64,000 nucleotides of DNA. It comes from Massilia sp. R2A-15 (GTDB taxonomy: Bacteria > Pseudomonadota > Gammaproteobacteria > Burkholderiales > Burkholderiaceae_D). Below, in pieces: positions 54,885 to 63,357 of the stretch. The translations under genes were made by a program, and so were the position numbers. The first letter of the stretch is position 1. Each line of letters starts with the position of its first letter. The notes beneath the pieces are model-generated. The model searched no databases and had not been told where the DNA came from. It was given only the letters and a program-made list of their open reading frames with translations. The DNA is taken from assembly GCF_030704305.1 (NCBI RefSeq), contig NZ_CP131935.1, positions 744,001-808,000 of the forward strand, in the 5' to 3' direction.

Positions 54885-55376
54885 ATGCAGGACCGCGATA
54901 TCGACCTGGCCACCCGCCTGACCCAGGACCATCACCAGTCGCTCAAGCTGTGGCTGCGCATGCTGTCGTGCACGACGCGCATCGAGAACGAAATCCGCAC
55001 GCGGCTGCGCGCAACCTTCGGCATCACGCTGCCGCGCTTCGACCTGATGGCGCAGCTCGAACGCCATCCGGACGGGCTGCGCATGGGCGAGCTGTCGAAG
55101 CGCATGATGGTCACCGGCGGGAACATCACCGGCATCACCGACCAGCTGGAGCAGGAAAAGCTGGTGGTGCGCGTTCCCGACCCGAAGGACCGCCGTGCCT
55201 ACAGCGTGATGCTGACGCCGGCCGGGCGCCGCGCGTTCTCCGACATGGCGGCCGTGCACGAGGGTTGGGTGGCCGACCTGCTGAAGGACATTCCGCCCGA
55301 AGACAAGGGCACCCTGATAGAGCTGCTATCGCAAATGAAGCAGCACCTGAACGCCGCGGACGACAAAACCACATGA
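54885..55376 (+). CDS. MarR-family regulator
   Basis: 163 residues: winged-helix with MGELSKRMMVTGGNITGITDQLEQEKLVVRVPDPKDRRAYSVMLTPAGRRAF. MarR proteins next to aminobenzoate-CoA ligases often respond to the aryl-CoA product. ATG 54885 has AAGGA just upstream (short spacer); ATG 54867, which overlaps the ligase stop, is possible and would add six residues. Its stop overlaps the next start (ATGA). Confidence 0.9.
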   Translation: MQDRDIDLATRLTQDHHQSLKLWLRMLSCTTRIENEIRTRLRATFGITLPRFDLMAQLERHPDGLRMGELSKRMMVTGGNITGITDQLEQEKLVVRVPDPKDRRAYSVMLTPAGRRAFSDMAAVHEGWVADLLKDIPPEDKGTLIELLSQMKQHLNAADDKTT

Positions 55377-55894
55377 CTACACTTGAAACACCCAACCTTT
55401 ATTTACGCCGCTTCACGCTGGACGATGCGCAGGCCTACTTGCCGCTGGTGTCGATGCCTGAAGTCCTGCGTTACATCGGCGAACCTGCGCAGACATCGGT
55501 GGAAGGCGCTCGCCAGATATTGCTGAATTATCCGATGCGCCACTACGAAGTGCATGGGTTTGGGCGAATGGCCTGCGTGGAGAAGAGCTCGGGACGGCTG
55601 GTGGGATTCAGCGGCTTGAAGTTTGTCGAACATTTGCAGGAGGTCGACATCGGCTATCGCTTCCTGCCCGAGTGCTGGGGAAAAGGTTATGCGACCGAGA
55701 GTGCGCGGGCGCTGCTGCAAGACGGCGTGCGAACGCACCGGCTCGAACGCATCGTCGGCCTGGTCATGCCGGAAAACCTGGCGTCGGCGCGCGTGCTGTC
55801 CAAGCTGGGGCTCAGCTTCGAACGCACGATCCGCGAAGACGACACCGATGTGCACTTGTACGCCTGCCAGGTGGGCGTGAACGCGCCGGACTGA
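55373..55894 (+). CDS. GNAT-family N-acetyltransferase (RimJ/L-like)
   Basis: 173 residues: TPNLYLRRFTLDDAQAYLPLVSMPEVLRYIG opening; acetyl-CoA loop in FLPECWGKGYATESARALL (Q/RxxGxG/A-type), VMPENLASARVLSKLGLSFERTI. Acetyl-CoA-dependent transfer to an unknown amine. ATG 55373 overlaps the MarR stop (coupled), but a role in aromatic metabolism is not implied by the family. Confidence 0.88.
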   Translation: MTTLETPNLYLRRFTLDDAQAYLPLVSMPEVLRYIGEPAQTSVEGARQILLNYPMRHYEVHGFGRMACVEKSSGRLVGFSGLKFVEHLQEVDIGYRFLPECWGKGYATESARALLQDGVRTHRLERIVGLVMPENLASARVLSKLGLSFERTIREDDTDVHLYACQVGVNAPD

Positions 55895-55919
55895 TCGATC
55901 GCTCGCGCGTTCAAAAAAT

Positions 55920-55946
55920 GGGGGGCAGGTCCGCAGGACCAGACCC
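55920..55946. repeat. Palindromic repeat, target of the MITE
   Basis: GGGGGCAGGTCC / GGACCAGACCC; its right arm was duplicated when the MITE inserted (second copy of the arm at 56116-56126). Confidence 0.85.
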
Positions 55947-56115
55947 TAATGCCGTTAAGTTAAGCCGTCGTACCTGCGCAGGCAGGTACCCATACTGAGC
56001 GTGCTTTACCTCGTCGGCATGCTCAGTATGGGTACCCGCCTGCGCGGGTACGACGGTTTTTCAAGCTGACGCGCCTCCGTGCAGTGCTGATTTACTCCTT
56101 AACTTAACGGCATTA
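55947..56115. mobile_element. MITE of 169 bp with perfect 18-bp terminal inverted repeats
   Basis: Ends TAATGCCGTTAAGTTAAG (55947-55964) and CTTAACTTAACGGCATTA (56098-56115) are exact reverse complements. Flanks GGACCAGACCC (55936-55946) and GAACCAGACCC (56116-56126) are an 11-bp target duplication with one mismatch. No coding capacity. Target-duplication length points to an IS4-type source (inference). Its interior carries a long-hairpin repeat. Confidence 0.9.
55965..56060. repeat. Long hairpin repeat nested in the MITE
   Basis: Arms of about 36 bases starting CCGTCGTACCTGCGCAGG and ending CCTGCGCGGGTACGACGG pair with only two mismatches. Same family as 3083-3169. Confidence 0.85.
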
Positions 56116-56160
56116 GAACCAGACCCGGCTTCGTGACGCGGCCGTCGTCTCATCTTGTCG

Positions 56161-56910
56161 CTAGCGGCCGCCCGACACGTCGATGAAGCTGCCGGTGGTG
56201 TACGACGCCTGCGCCGACAGCAGCCAGAGCACCGCTTCCGCCACTTCCTCCGCCAAACCTCCGCGTCCCATCGGCACCGATCCCTGCAAGCGCTCGACCC
56301 GCCCCGGCTCACCGCCGCTCGCATGCATTTCGGTGCGAATCAGGCCAGGCCGCACGCCGTTGACGCGGATGCCTTCGGCCGCCACTTCCTTCGACAGGCC
56401 GATGGTCAGCGCGTCGACGGCGGCCTTGGAGGCGGCGTAGTCCACGTACTCGCCGGCCGAACCGAGCACCGCGGCGCGCGACGAGATGTTGACGATGGCG
56501 CCGCCATTGCCGCCGTGCGCAGTCGACATCCGCCGCACCGCTTCGCGCGCGCACAGGAAGCTGCCGGTCACGTTGGTGGCCAAGATGCGTTCGATGCGCG
56601 CCACGTCCATCTGATCGACCCGCATCTGCTTGCCGAGGATGGCCGCATTGTTGACCAGCGCATCGAGCCGGCCGAAGCGCGCGTCGATTTCGGCGAACAT
56701 GCGCAGCACCTCTGCTTCGCGTGCGACGTCGGCCTGGATCGCCATCGCGCTGCCGCCCGCCTGTTCGATCGCGCCGGCCACCGCCATCGCGGCGTCGGCA
56801 TCGCGCAGGTAGTTGATGCACACGGTGTAGCCGCGCCGGCCCGCCAGCAGCGCGCAGGCCGCGCCGATGCCGCGGCCGCCGCCGGTGATGAGGACGAGGG
56901 GAGGAGCCAT
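56161..56910 (-). CDS. Short-chain dehydrogenase/reductase (FabG-like)
   Basis: 249 residues: TGGGRGIGAACALLAGRRG cofactor motif, Asn-Tyr after strand 2 (CINYLRD, suggesting NADPH), NNAAILGK, catalytic Ser-Tyr-Lys in NISSRAAVLGSAGEYVDYAASKAAV, C-terminal TTGSFIDVSGGR. Substrate not predictable. ATG 56910 with GAGGAG 2-8 bases upstream; the open frame to 58086 is a shadow of the mscS gene. Confidence 0.92.
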   Translation of the reverse strand: MAPPLVLITGGGRGIGAACALLAGRRGYTVCINYLRDADAAMAVAGAIEQAGGSAMAIQADVAREAEVLRMFAEIDARFGRLDALVNNAAILGKQMRVDQMDVARIERILATNVTGSFLCAREAVRRMSTAHGGNGGAIVNISSRAAVLGSAGEYVDYAASKAAVDALTIGLSKEVAAEGIRVNGVRPGLIRTEMHASGGEPGRVERLQGSVPMGRGGLAEEVAEAVLWLLSAQASYTTGSFIDVSGGR

Positions 56911-57042
56911 GGCGCCGAGAATATCACGGCATCCTGGCTGTTGCACTGCGGAATAGAAAAGACGAGATTCTGGCTCAGCCTGTAACCTGCTGCCGAGAGC
57001 GCCTGATCCTTCGGGACGGTCGCAGCTGTATAGGAGTGCAAT

Positions 57043-58173
57043 TTGAAATTCGAAAAAATCCTCGTCCCCTTCGCCGGCATCGACGCCGGCAACTGGCTGA
57101 TGGCACTGGTCGTTGCGGTGGTCAGCTTCGTCGTCATCCATGGCGCCGTGATCCTGTTCCGGCGCCGCCTGTGCAAGCTGGGCGAGGACGGCCGCGCCGA
57201 CCGCCCGGCCGCGGAACTGCTCAAGGCCACCCTCGCGCGCACCAGCAACCTGGCCGTCATCGTCACGTCGCTGCTCGTGGGCCTGACGGTGCTGGACCTG
57301 GCGCCGCCCTGGGACGAGCGTCTGCGCCACCTGTGGTTCATCGCCCTGGGCGCGCAGCTGGCGCTGTACCTGGACCGCGCGATCAGCGTCGGCGCGAAGC
57401 GTTACTTCCATCGCCATGCCGCCGATCCCGATGCGCCGTCCACGGTGGCGCACACGCTGATGGTGTGGGCGATCAAGACCATGCTGTGGGTGATGTTCGC
57501 GCTGGCGATGCTGTCCAACCTCGGTATCAACGTGTCGGCCTTCGTCGCCAGCCTGGGGATCGGCGGCATCGCGGTGGCGCTGGCGGTGCAGAACATCCTC
57601 GGCGACTTGTTCGCATCCTTGTCGATCGCGGTGGACAAGCCGTTCGAGGTGGGCGACGCGATCAGCGTGGCGGGCTTTTCCGGCAAGGTGGAGCACGTCG
57701 GGCTGAAGACGACGCGCATCCGCGCCGACAGCGGCGAGCAGATCGTCATCGCCAACGCCGAACTGCTGAAAAACACCGTGCGCAATTTCAAGCGCATGTC
57801 GAACCGGCGCGTGCAGTTCTCGCTGATGGCCGATCCGTCCACGCCGCCGGCGTTGGCGCGCAAGGTGCCGGGCGTTCTGCGCGCGATCATCGAACGCCAG
57901 CCGGACGTGCGCTTCGACCGCGTGCACCTCAAGAAAGTGGCGCAGGACGCGCTGGAATTCGAGCTGGTGTTCTTCGTGCTGGACGCCGCCTACGGCAAGT
58001 TCATGGATACGCAGCAGGCGATCCTGCTCGAAGCGATGGAAGCGTTCGAGGAGATGGGCGTGTCGAGCGGCGGTCCGGCGCAGCACCTGGTGCTGGAACG
58101 GCGCGACGGCGAGGCGGGCAGGGCGCCGGCCGCATTCAAGCCGGTGGCCGCGGCGTTACACACGGCGCGTTGA
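57043..58173 (+). CDS. MscS-family mechanosensitive channel
   Basis: 376 residues: four membrane helices, with the pore helix in ASLGIGGIAVALAVQNILGDLFASLSIAVDKPFEVGDAI. The Gly/Ala-rich TM3 and the beta domain (GKVEHVGLKTTRIRADSGEQIVIANAELLKNTVRNF) are the MscS hallmarks. Releases solutes on hypo-osmotic shock. Start is TTG 57043, with AGGAG 6 bases upstream; no ATG is near. Confidence 0.92.
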   Translation: MKFEKILVPFAGIDAGNWLMALVVAVVSFVVIHGAVILFRRRLCKLGEDGRADRPAAELLKATLARTSNLAVIVTSLLVGLTVLDLAPPWDERLRHLWFIALGAQLALYLDRAISVGAKRYFHRHAADPDAPSTVAHTLMVWAIKTMLWVMFALAMLSNLGINVSAFVASLGIGGIAVALAVQNILGDLFASLSIAVDKPFEVGDAISVAGFSGKVEHVGLKTTRIRADSGEQIVIANAELLKNTVRNFKRMSNRRVQFSLMADPSTPPALARKVPGVLRAIIERQPDVRFDRVHLKKVAQDALEFELVFFVLDAAYGKFMDTQQAILLEAMEAFEEMGVSSGGPAQHLVLERRDGEAGRAPAAFKPVAAALHTAR

Positions 58174-58249
58174 TCTGCGGGTGAAGTCCTACAGGCAATC
58201 GTGCGCTTTGCCGAGCATGTTATAAATCTTCATCGACAGGGAGGACGCG

Positions 58250-58429
58250 ATGAACGAACAGCATGCCCCACGCACAGACACGGAAACGGCCCGCCAGGTG
58301 GATGAGGGAATCGCGATGAAGCGCGCCTTCGGCGACGATGTCGCGCGCAAATTCCTTCTGCTGCGCGGCATCGACCCGGACCTCACCGAGCGCGTGCTGA
58401 CTGCGCCGCGGGAGCAGTTGCGGCACTAG
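58250..58429 (+). CDS. Small hypothetical protein, 59 residues
   Basis: Reads MNEQHAPRTDTETARQVDEG, then IAMKRAFGDDVARKFLLLRG and IDPDLTERVLTAPREQLRH. GGGAGG lies 6 bases before ATG 58250. Codon use is GC-biased like real genes here. Mostly helical, charged and soluble; no family recognised. Confidence 0.65.
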   Translation: MNEQHAPRTDTETARQVDEGIAMKRAFGDDVARKFLLLRGIDPDLTERVLTAPREQLRH

Positions 58430-58459
58430 CCATCTTTCTAACGCTCAACCTTCGATGCC

Positions 58460-58485
58460 GGGGGCTGGTCCGCGGACCGGACCCC
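58460..58485. repeat. Palindromic repeat, variant copy
   Basis: GGGGGCTGGTCC / GGACCGGACCCC followed by ATTTTC, downstream of the 59-residue gene. Confidence 0.75.
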
Positions 58486-58648
58486 ATTTTCGCAGCGCGC
58501 TCAAATATTGGGCGGGTGCTGCAACCTTTGTGAGAAATTGAGCCGAGATAATCCTGCTCGTCGGTGGCACATAAGGGACGCAAACGTCAAACATTCATGA
58601 GGCAACGAAGTTAGCCAAGAAATCGATTTTGCAGCAAGGGGAAAAGCC

Positions 58649-58855
58649 GTGAACAATCTGATTGAGGTGGACAGCCTGCCCGAGTTCGATGCCGCTGAAT
58701 TTTTGGATTCCCCAGAGACCATCGCCGCTTATCTTAGCGAAATTATCCTGGAAGACGATGCCGGCTTGCTTGCATCGGCGCTAGGAGATATCGCGCGCGC
58801 CGAAGGGATGACGGAGATTGCGAGGAAGGCTGGAATTACCCGCGAAGCGTTGTAG
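58649..58855 (+). CDS. Truncated HigA-like addiction-module antidote
   Basis: 68 residues: FDAAEFLDSPETIAAYLSEIILEDDAGLLASALGDIARAEGMTEIARKAGITREAL matches the first two thirds of HigA-type antidotes, up to the start of the recognition helix. These proteins normally run about 30 residues further (YKALS...). A stop replaces that part and no toxin gene is adjacent, so this is probably a decayed remnant. GGGG-AAAAGCC upstream of the GTG/ATG is a weak site. Confidence 0.65.
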   Translation: MNNLIEVDSLPEFDAAEFLDSPETIAAYLSEIILEDDAGLLASALGDIARAEGMTEIARKAGITREAL

Positions 58856-58988
58856 CTGCCGTACATCGTGAATCCGCGGCGGATCGCGCCTCCCACGACG
58901 CAGTGCATGCCTGCCCGCGCGGACGAGGTACCGGCAGAGCCGTCGATGTTTGCGCGCACTTCCGGGCGTCAAGATTGTCGTGCGCGCG

Positions 58989-59846
58989 TTAGTCCCCGCC
59001 GGTCACGAAGGCTCCGATTAGCCGGTTAAATGTCCGCGGGTGCGTGATGTTCATCCCATGCGATGCGCCGGCAATGGATCGTTTGTCCACCTGGCCGATC
59101 CAGCCCGCAAGCTTTTCGATGTTGTCGCGGTACATGCGGGGGCTTTTTTCGCCTCCGATCAGCAAGGTCCGGCATTTCACATCCGTAGCGCCGATGCGCG
59201 TAAAAGCTGGCAATGGATCGCGAAACTGCATTGGCAGGGTGGCCGCATTGGCAATTGCCATTGTGCGGAAATTGGCGGAGCTCCTCCGCCAGATACCGGG
59301 CATGCTGACCGAATCGACGAACAATTCCAGTCCGGCCTCAATCTCACCGCTTTCGATCAGACCGGCGGCTTTCCCGCGAAGGGCGATTGTCGCGGGCGGT
59401 AGCGCTGCTTCCGCCACGCCGTCGATCTGCAAGGGGCCCGCGGGATCGGCCAGCGTCAGCGTTTTTACCAGCGCCGGATATTGGCGCGCCAGATGGAATG
59501 CGACGCAGCCCCCGCGCGAGTGACCCACCAGGTGAACCGGCCCGGCGTCCATGCCTGCGATAAACTCGGCGAGCTCCGCGACGTGCGTGCTCCAGCTGAA
59601 CGGGCTTTCGGCGCCACCATCCGGCACCGGCCAATAATGGCTGAGGCTGACTGAAACGCAGGAGAAATGCTTCGAAAGAACTTCGGCCTGACCGGCCCAA
59701 TAGCGGTAGTCGCACAGCGAACCGTGAACAAACACCAGCGGCGCTCCCGATCCGGAAACCACGAAGGGCATGCGGACGCCGGAGGCGAGGGTGGCAACGC
59801 TCAAGTCCGGGCTGGCGAAAATGGGTCGATCGATCCGTGCGTTCAT
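58989..59846 (-). CDS. Alpha/beta hydrolase
   Basis: 285 residues: LVFVHGSLCDYRYW (oxyanion HG), nucleophile Ser in LVGHSRGGCVAF, acid near TLLIGGEKSPRMY, catalytic His in IAGASHGMNITHP. Substrate unknown. Divergent from the LysR-type regulator with about 90 bases between starts, so probably its target. GGAGCCC upstream of ATG 59846. Confidence 0.92.
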   Translation of the reverse strand: MNARIDRPIFASPDLSVATLASGVRMPFVVSGSGAPLVFVHGSLCDYRYWAGQAEVLSKHFSCVSVSLSHYWPVPDGGAESPFSWSTHVAELAEFIAGMDAGPVHLVGHSRGGCVAFHLARQYPALVKTLTLADPAGPLQIDGVAEAALPPATIALRGKAAGLIESGEIEAGLELFVDSVSMPGIWRRSSANFRTMAIANAATLPMQFRDPLPAFTRIGATDVKCRTLLIGGEKSPRMYRDNIEKLAGWIGQVDKRSIAGASHGMNITHPRTFNRLIGAFVTGGD

Positions 59847-59936
59847 GAATGGGCTCCTTTCCCATACTATGCCCGATGGCGCCGCCTAAGAAAATCGCAT
59901 AATATTGATCGCATCTATCTGATTATCTGATACCAA

Positions 59937-60788
59937 ATGAAAGCACTCGACCTGGACGTCCTCGCGATGATGGTGGCAGTGGCCGATACGGGGAACATCA
60001 GCCGGGCGGCGGAAGTCGTTCATCGCTCGCAATCGGCGGTGAGCATGCAGATCAAGACGCTTGAAACCGCGATCGGCAAGCCCTTGTTCGTGCGCAGGCC
60101 CAGGAGCGTCACGCCGACGCAGGATGGCGAGATCCTGCTGACGTTTGCGCGGCGCATGCTGGCACTGCGCGATGAAGCGTGGGCCGCGGTTGTGCAGCCC
60201 GACGTCACCGGTCGCGTCGTCATTGGCGTGCCCGACGACTATGCGTCATCGCTCTTGCCGTCGATCCTCAAGAAATTTTCCGCGACCTACCCGAAGGTGG
60301 AGATCCAGGTGGTTGGGCTACCGAGTGTGGCGCTCGCGCCCATGGTGAAAGACGGATCGGTCGACCTGGTCTGCGCGACGCGCGTGAAAGGCCTGTCGGG
60401 AGAGTTCATCCGGTTCGAACCGATGGTCTGGGCGGCCAATCCCAGTGCCCACGACATCTGGCGCGAGCGGCCGCTGCCGATCGCCGTTTTCCTGCCGGGC
60501 AGCGTGGCGCGGGAAAACGCGGTGCGCAGCCTTGAGCGAGCGCACATCCCGTATCGGACTTCGTATGAGAGCCCAAGCCTGATGGGGCTGCTGAGCATGG
60601 TCGAAGCGGGGCTCGCGGTGGCGCCGCTCGCGCGCTGTGCCGTTCCCGCTCACCTTACCCTGCTCGGCCAGGCGCAGGGATTGCCGGAAATTGATCCGCT
60701 GGAGCTTGTCCTGGCGCGCAGCACGAAATCGAAGCGCCCGCCGTGCGACTTCCTCGCCGAAAAGATCATGTTGGAGTTACGGCGCTGA
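59937..60788 (+). CDS. LysR-family transcriptional regulator
   Basis: 283 residues: N-terminal HTH (LAMMVAVADTGNISRAAEVVHRSQSAVSMQIKTLETAIGKPLFVRR) and effector-binding domain (VIGVPDDYASSLLPSILKKFSATYPKVEIQV). Expected to control the divergent alpha/beta hydrolase and itself from the AT-rich gap. No Shine-Dalgarno is obvious; ATG 59937 is the conserved start. Confidence 0.93.
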   Translation: MKALDLDVLAMMVAVADTGNISRAAEVVHRSQSAVSMQIKTLETAIGKPLFVRRPRSVTPTQDGEILLTFARRMLALRDEAWAAVVQPDVTGRVVIGVPDDYASSLLPSILKKFSATYPKVEIQVVGLPSVALAPMVKDGSVDLVCATRVKGLSGEFIRFEPMVWAANPSAHDIWRERPLPIAVFLPGSVARENAVRSLERAHIPYRTSYESPSLMGLLSMVEAGLAVAPLARCAVPAHLTLLGQAQGLPEIDPLELVLARSTKSKRPPCDFLAEKIMLELRR

Positions 60789-60800
60789 GATTGCGGTCGG

Positions 60801-62042
60801 CTAGCGCGATTGTTCCGTGTCTTTGAAGGACCTCCAGATTGCGAGATCGTAGGCAATCTTCAGCGCCCCGCAGGCCACCAGCGGAGCGGCAAGGTATCCG
60901 GCGGCGAAAAGGCCTGCTCCGATGACGGGGCCGGCAGCGGACGCCAGGCTTCGAGGAACGGCGGTGAAACTCGCGGCGGCCGTGCGTTCGGCCGGAGTGA
61001 CAACCGACATGACGAAGGCGCTGCGCGCCGGCACGTCCATGGACGACAGCAGCGCGCGGACGATCAGCAAGCCAAGTGCGAGCCCGATCGATGGCGCGAA
61101 TGCAGCGCCGATCAGGCACAGGCTCGCCGGAATGTGGGTGAACACCATCGTATTGACCAAGCCGATTCGCCGCGCCAGCGGAGGCGCCGCGAGTTGCGAG
61201 GCGGCGGCGCAGAGTCCGGACCAAAAAAAGAATTGGCCAGCCGAAGCGAGCGACATGTCGAAGCGTTTGAACAGCCATAGCGCAAGCAAGGCGTTGACGA
61301 CAAGCCCACCCGCGAAGGAGTCGACGGAGAAAAGGGCCGCCAAACGGATGACGGTGGGCCGCGATTGCCCAAGGCTGGTCCGTGGTCTCGGGGACGCTTC
61401 GCGGGGAGTGGGAATCGATCGATAAAGCATCCACACTCCACATCCCACTAGTCCATAGAACGCGAACATGCAGCGCAGGCCATCCACCGCCGAGAACCCG
61501 GTTGCCATGGAAATGTGGGGTGGCAGGGCTGCAGCGAGGGCCCCCAGCGCAGCGGAAAAGGAGCCAATAAGGCTGTATTGGGCGAACAGGGAAGTCCGGG
61601 CGTCGCCATCGGCGGACTCAGCCAGTCGGGCGTGCTCGAGCGGCAGGAACACGCTGACATCCCCTGAGCTTGGATTGAGGGTGCCGACGAAGGCGATCAG
61701 CAGCAACGGCCAGAACGTCGAGGCCAGACCGAAGGCGAAGCCGGTGGCGGCCATGAGGATCGCCGCGCCGGATATGAGGCTGTGGTGGTGGACGCGGTGG
61801 CCCCATGCACCGACGGCCATCGTCGCGCAGGCCGATCCAAGCAGGGTCGCCGTCGCCAGGACGCCCACCTCCCATGCTCCGAATCCCAGGGCGAGCAGAT
61901 ACGCAGGCAGCAAGATCGCGACATAGCCGTCGGCGAATGCCCGAAGAGCGCGCGCGAGCAGCAGCGGCAGGGCGGATGGATGGGCGCCTCGCGGAAGGAG
62001 AATGCGGGCGATCTTCAAGATGGCGCCGATCCTGAAGCGCAC
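60801..62042 (-). CDS. Major facilitator superfamily transporter
   Basis: 413 residues with about 12 hydrophobic segments; RAFADGYVAILLPAYLLALGFGAWEVGVL and GAWGHRVHHHSL (loop 2-3 region) near the start, AAPPLARRIGLVNTMVF at the second half's equivalent loop. Efflux or uptake substrate unknown. Start GTG 62042 has AAGGA only 3 bases upstream, so a later TTG (codon 9) is possible. Convergent with the LysR gene. Confidence 0.85.
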   Translation of the reverse strand: MRFRIGAILKIARILLPRGAHPSALPLLLARALRAFADGYVAILLPAYLLALGFGAWEVGVLATATLLGSACATMAVGAWGHRVHHHSLISGAAILMAATGFAFGLASTFWPLLLIAFVGTLNPSSGDVSVFLPLEHARLAESADGDARTSLFAQYSLIGSFSAALGALAAALPPHISMATGFSAVDGLRCMFAFYGLVGCGVWMLYRSIPTPREASPRPRTSLGQSRPTVIRLAALFSVDSFAGGLVVNALLALWLFKRFDMSLASAGQFFFWSGLCAAASQLAAPPLARRIGLVNTMVFTHIPASLCLIGAAFAPSIGLALGLLIVRALLSSMDVPARSAFVMSVVTPAERTAAASFTAVPRSLASAAGPVIGAGLFAAGYLAAPLVACGALKIAYDLAIWRSFKDTEQSR

Positions 62043-62439
62043 TCTTCCTTGATGTGTCGGTGGGATCGGACTTGGGAGTTTTGTTCAGCAGGCATAAACG
62101 CTAATTTAGGGGCTCGCTGGAGGAGTGGCAAGTAAAACCGGCGGTACCAGCAAGCACTGGCGGGCTTTGTTCTTCGCGCTTCGCCTTGTTCCTGTTGGTC
62201 GGATCAGCGCTTTCCTGTGCGGAGCTGGATGCCCGCTTCGCAGTGCGACAGGCGCCCATCGAAGCCCCAGGGCCAACGACAACAAGGCAGCGTTAGCGGC
62301 CCCTCAACCATGCTTCTTCCGGCAAGAAGCTGTCCTTGCGATGCCTGCGGCGTATTCTGAGAGTATGCCCATCGATAGACCAGCGGACATCAACTGGTGC
62401 TTTCCGAACCGCTCCAACGGTTCGGGTCTTGAGGGACAG
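62043..62439. other. Intergenic region, no supported gene
   Basis: A 114-codon plus-strand frame (62125-62469) has no domain or ribosome-binding site and runs into the 3' end of the HNH gene, so it is not called. No repeat of the two families was seen. The stretch marks the passage from GC-rich to low-GC DNA. Confidence 0.5.
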
Positions 62440-63357
62440 CTATTCTCCGATAATTTTCGCCCCTTTTGAGCGATTACATTTCCAACACAAAGTTTGAAGG
62501 TTTTCTTCTGATGTGATCCCCCCCTTAGCAAGGGGCCTGATATGGTCAATCTCAAGTAAAAGGTTTTTCTCGTCCGAAGTCGACAGGTTGCAAATCTTGC
62601 AGGTAAAATTGTCCCGGTTCTTAATTTTTTCCCGTAAGCTCGGCGTCATTAGCGCGCGCTGTCCCGCGACGCTATTCCGAAATTTGACCAGTGTGCTCAG
62701 GTACGCAATGAATCTATCCAGATTTCCTAGATCGAGTTTTATATCACACCTGGCCGAACTATTGCCTCCCGCGGAAACATACTGGAAGGTATAGACAGGA
62801 AAATACAAATCGCTTAAATCAATCTTGTTGAACCCCAGTTCCTTTATTAACCTGTTCCGGCTGAAACAGTATATCGCGAAGGGTACCTCGTTATTAATAC
62901 TTGATACGATTTCATCCCTCTCATTTTCCAGTAAGAATTTTCCTTGCTCAGCTGCCGAAAAGTTGTTGATCACTTCCTCAAACTTCGACAGTGTCTCTTC
63001 ACTTGGTTTGATGTCAAAATATTTGCAAAGATACTTAAAAGGCTGATTGCTCGCATTTTTACAGACCGTCGCAGAGCAATTGTGTACCCAACTACTTCTC
63101 ACAACCTCTTGCCACTTCGTCCTCTTCATGTTGTAGCGGCTATTGTCACGTAGATCACTTTGACCGTAATCGACTGATGTAACATATGAGTATGTCGATT
63201 TCAAATTCTCTATGTGGTCGTTTAGCTCGTTACAGTTGTCGGTGTGCTGACTAATACCGATTTTGGTTTGCAGGAATTTTTTGCTCCCAAAATATATAAA
63301 GGCATAAATTTGGTACGTTACAAGCAGTAATGCCACTAAAATAAAAATCTCTAACAA
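62440..63357 (-). CDS. Membrane-anchored HNH endonuclease, low GC
   Basis: 305 residues: N-terminal membrane helix (LEIFILVALLLVTYQIYAFIYF), a central region of about 200 residues without a known match, and a C-terminal HNH domain: CKICNLSTSDEKN, EIDHIRPLAKGG, SEENLQTLCWKCNRSKGAK, with two CxxC pairs for zinc and DH...N as catalytic residues. TTG 63357 has AAAGGAG 6-7 bases upstream. GC is far below the neighbours, so it was probably acquired by transfer. A nuclease tied to the membrane suggests a defence role against incoming DNA, but this is inference. Confidence 0.85.
   Translation of the reverse strand: MLEIFILVALLLVTYQIYAFIYFGSKKFLQTKIGISQHTDNCNELNDHIENLKSTYSYVTSVDYGQSDLRDNSRYNMKRTKWQEVVRSSWVHNCSATVCKNASNQPFKYLCKYFDIKPSEETLSKFEEVINNFSAAEQGKFLLENERDEIVSSINNEVPFAIYCFSRNRLIKELGFNKIDLSDLYFPVYTFQYVSAGGNSSARCDIKLDLGNLDRFIAYLSTLVKFRNSVAGQRALMTPSLREKIKNRDNFTCKICNLSTSDEKNLLLEIDHIRPLAKGGITSEENLQTLCWKCNRSKGAKIIGE

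Noticed and set aside
56161..58086. A 641-codon minus-strand frame
   Set aside because: Only the last 249 codons (from 56910) are the SDR; the rest is antisense to the mscS-like gene.
62125..62469. 114-codon plus-strand frame
   Set aside because: No recognisable domain or start site; overlaps the 3' end of the HNH gene.
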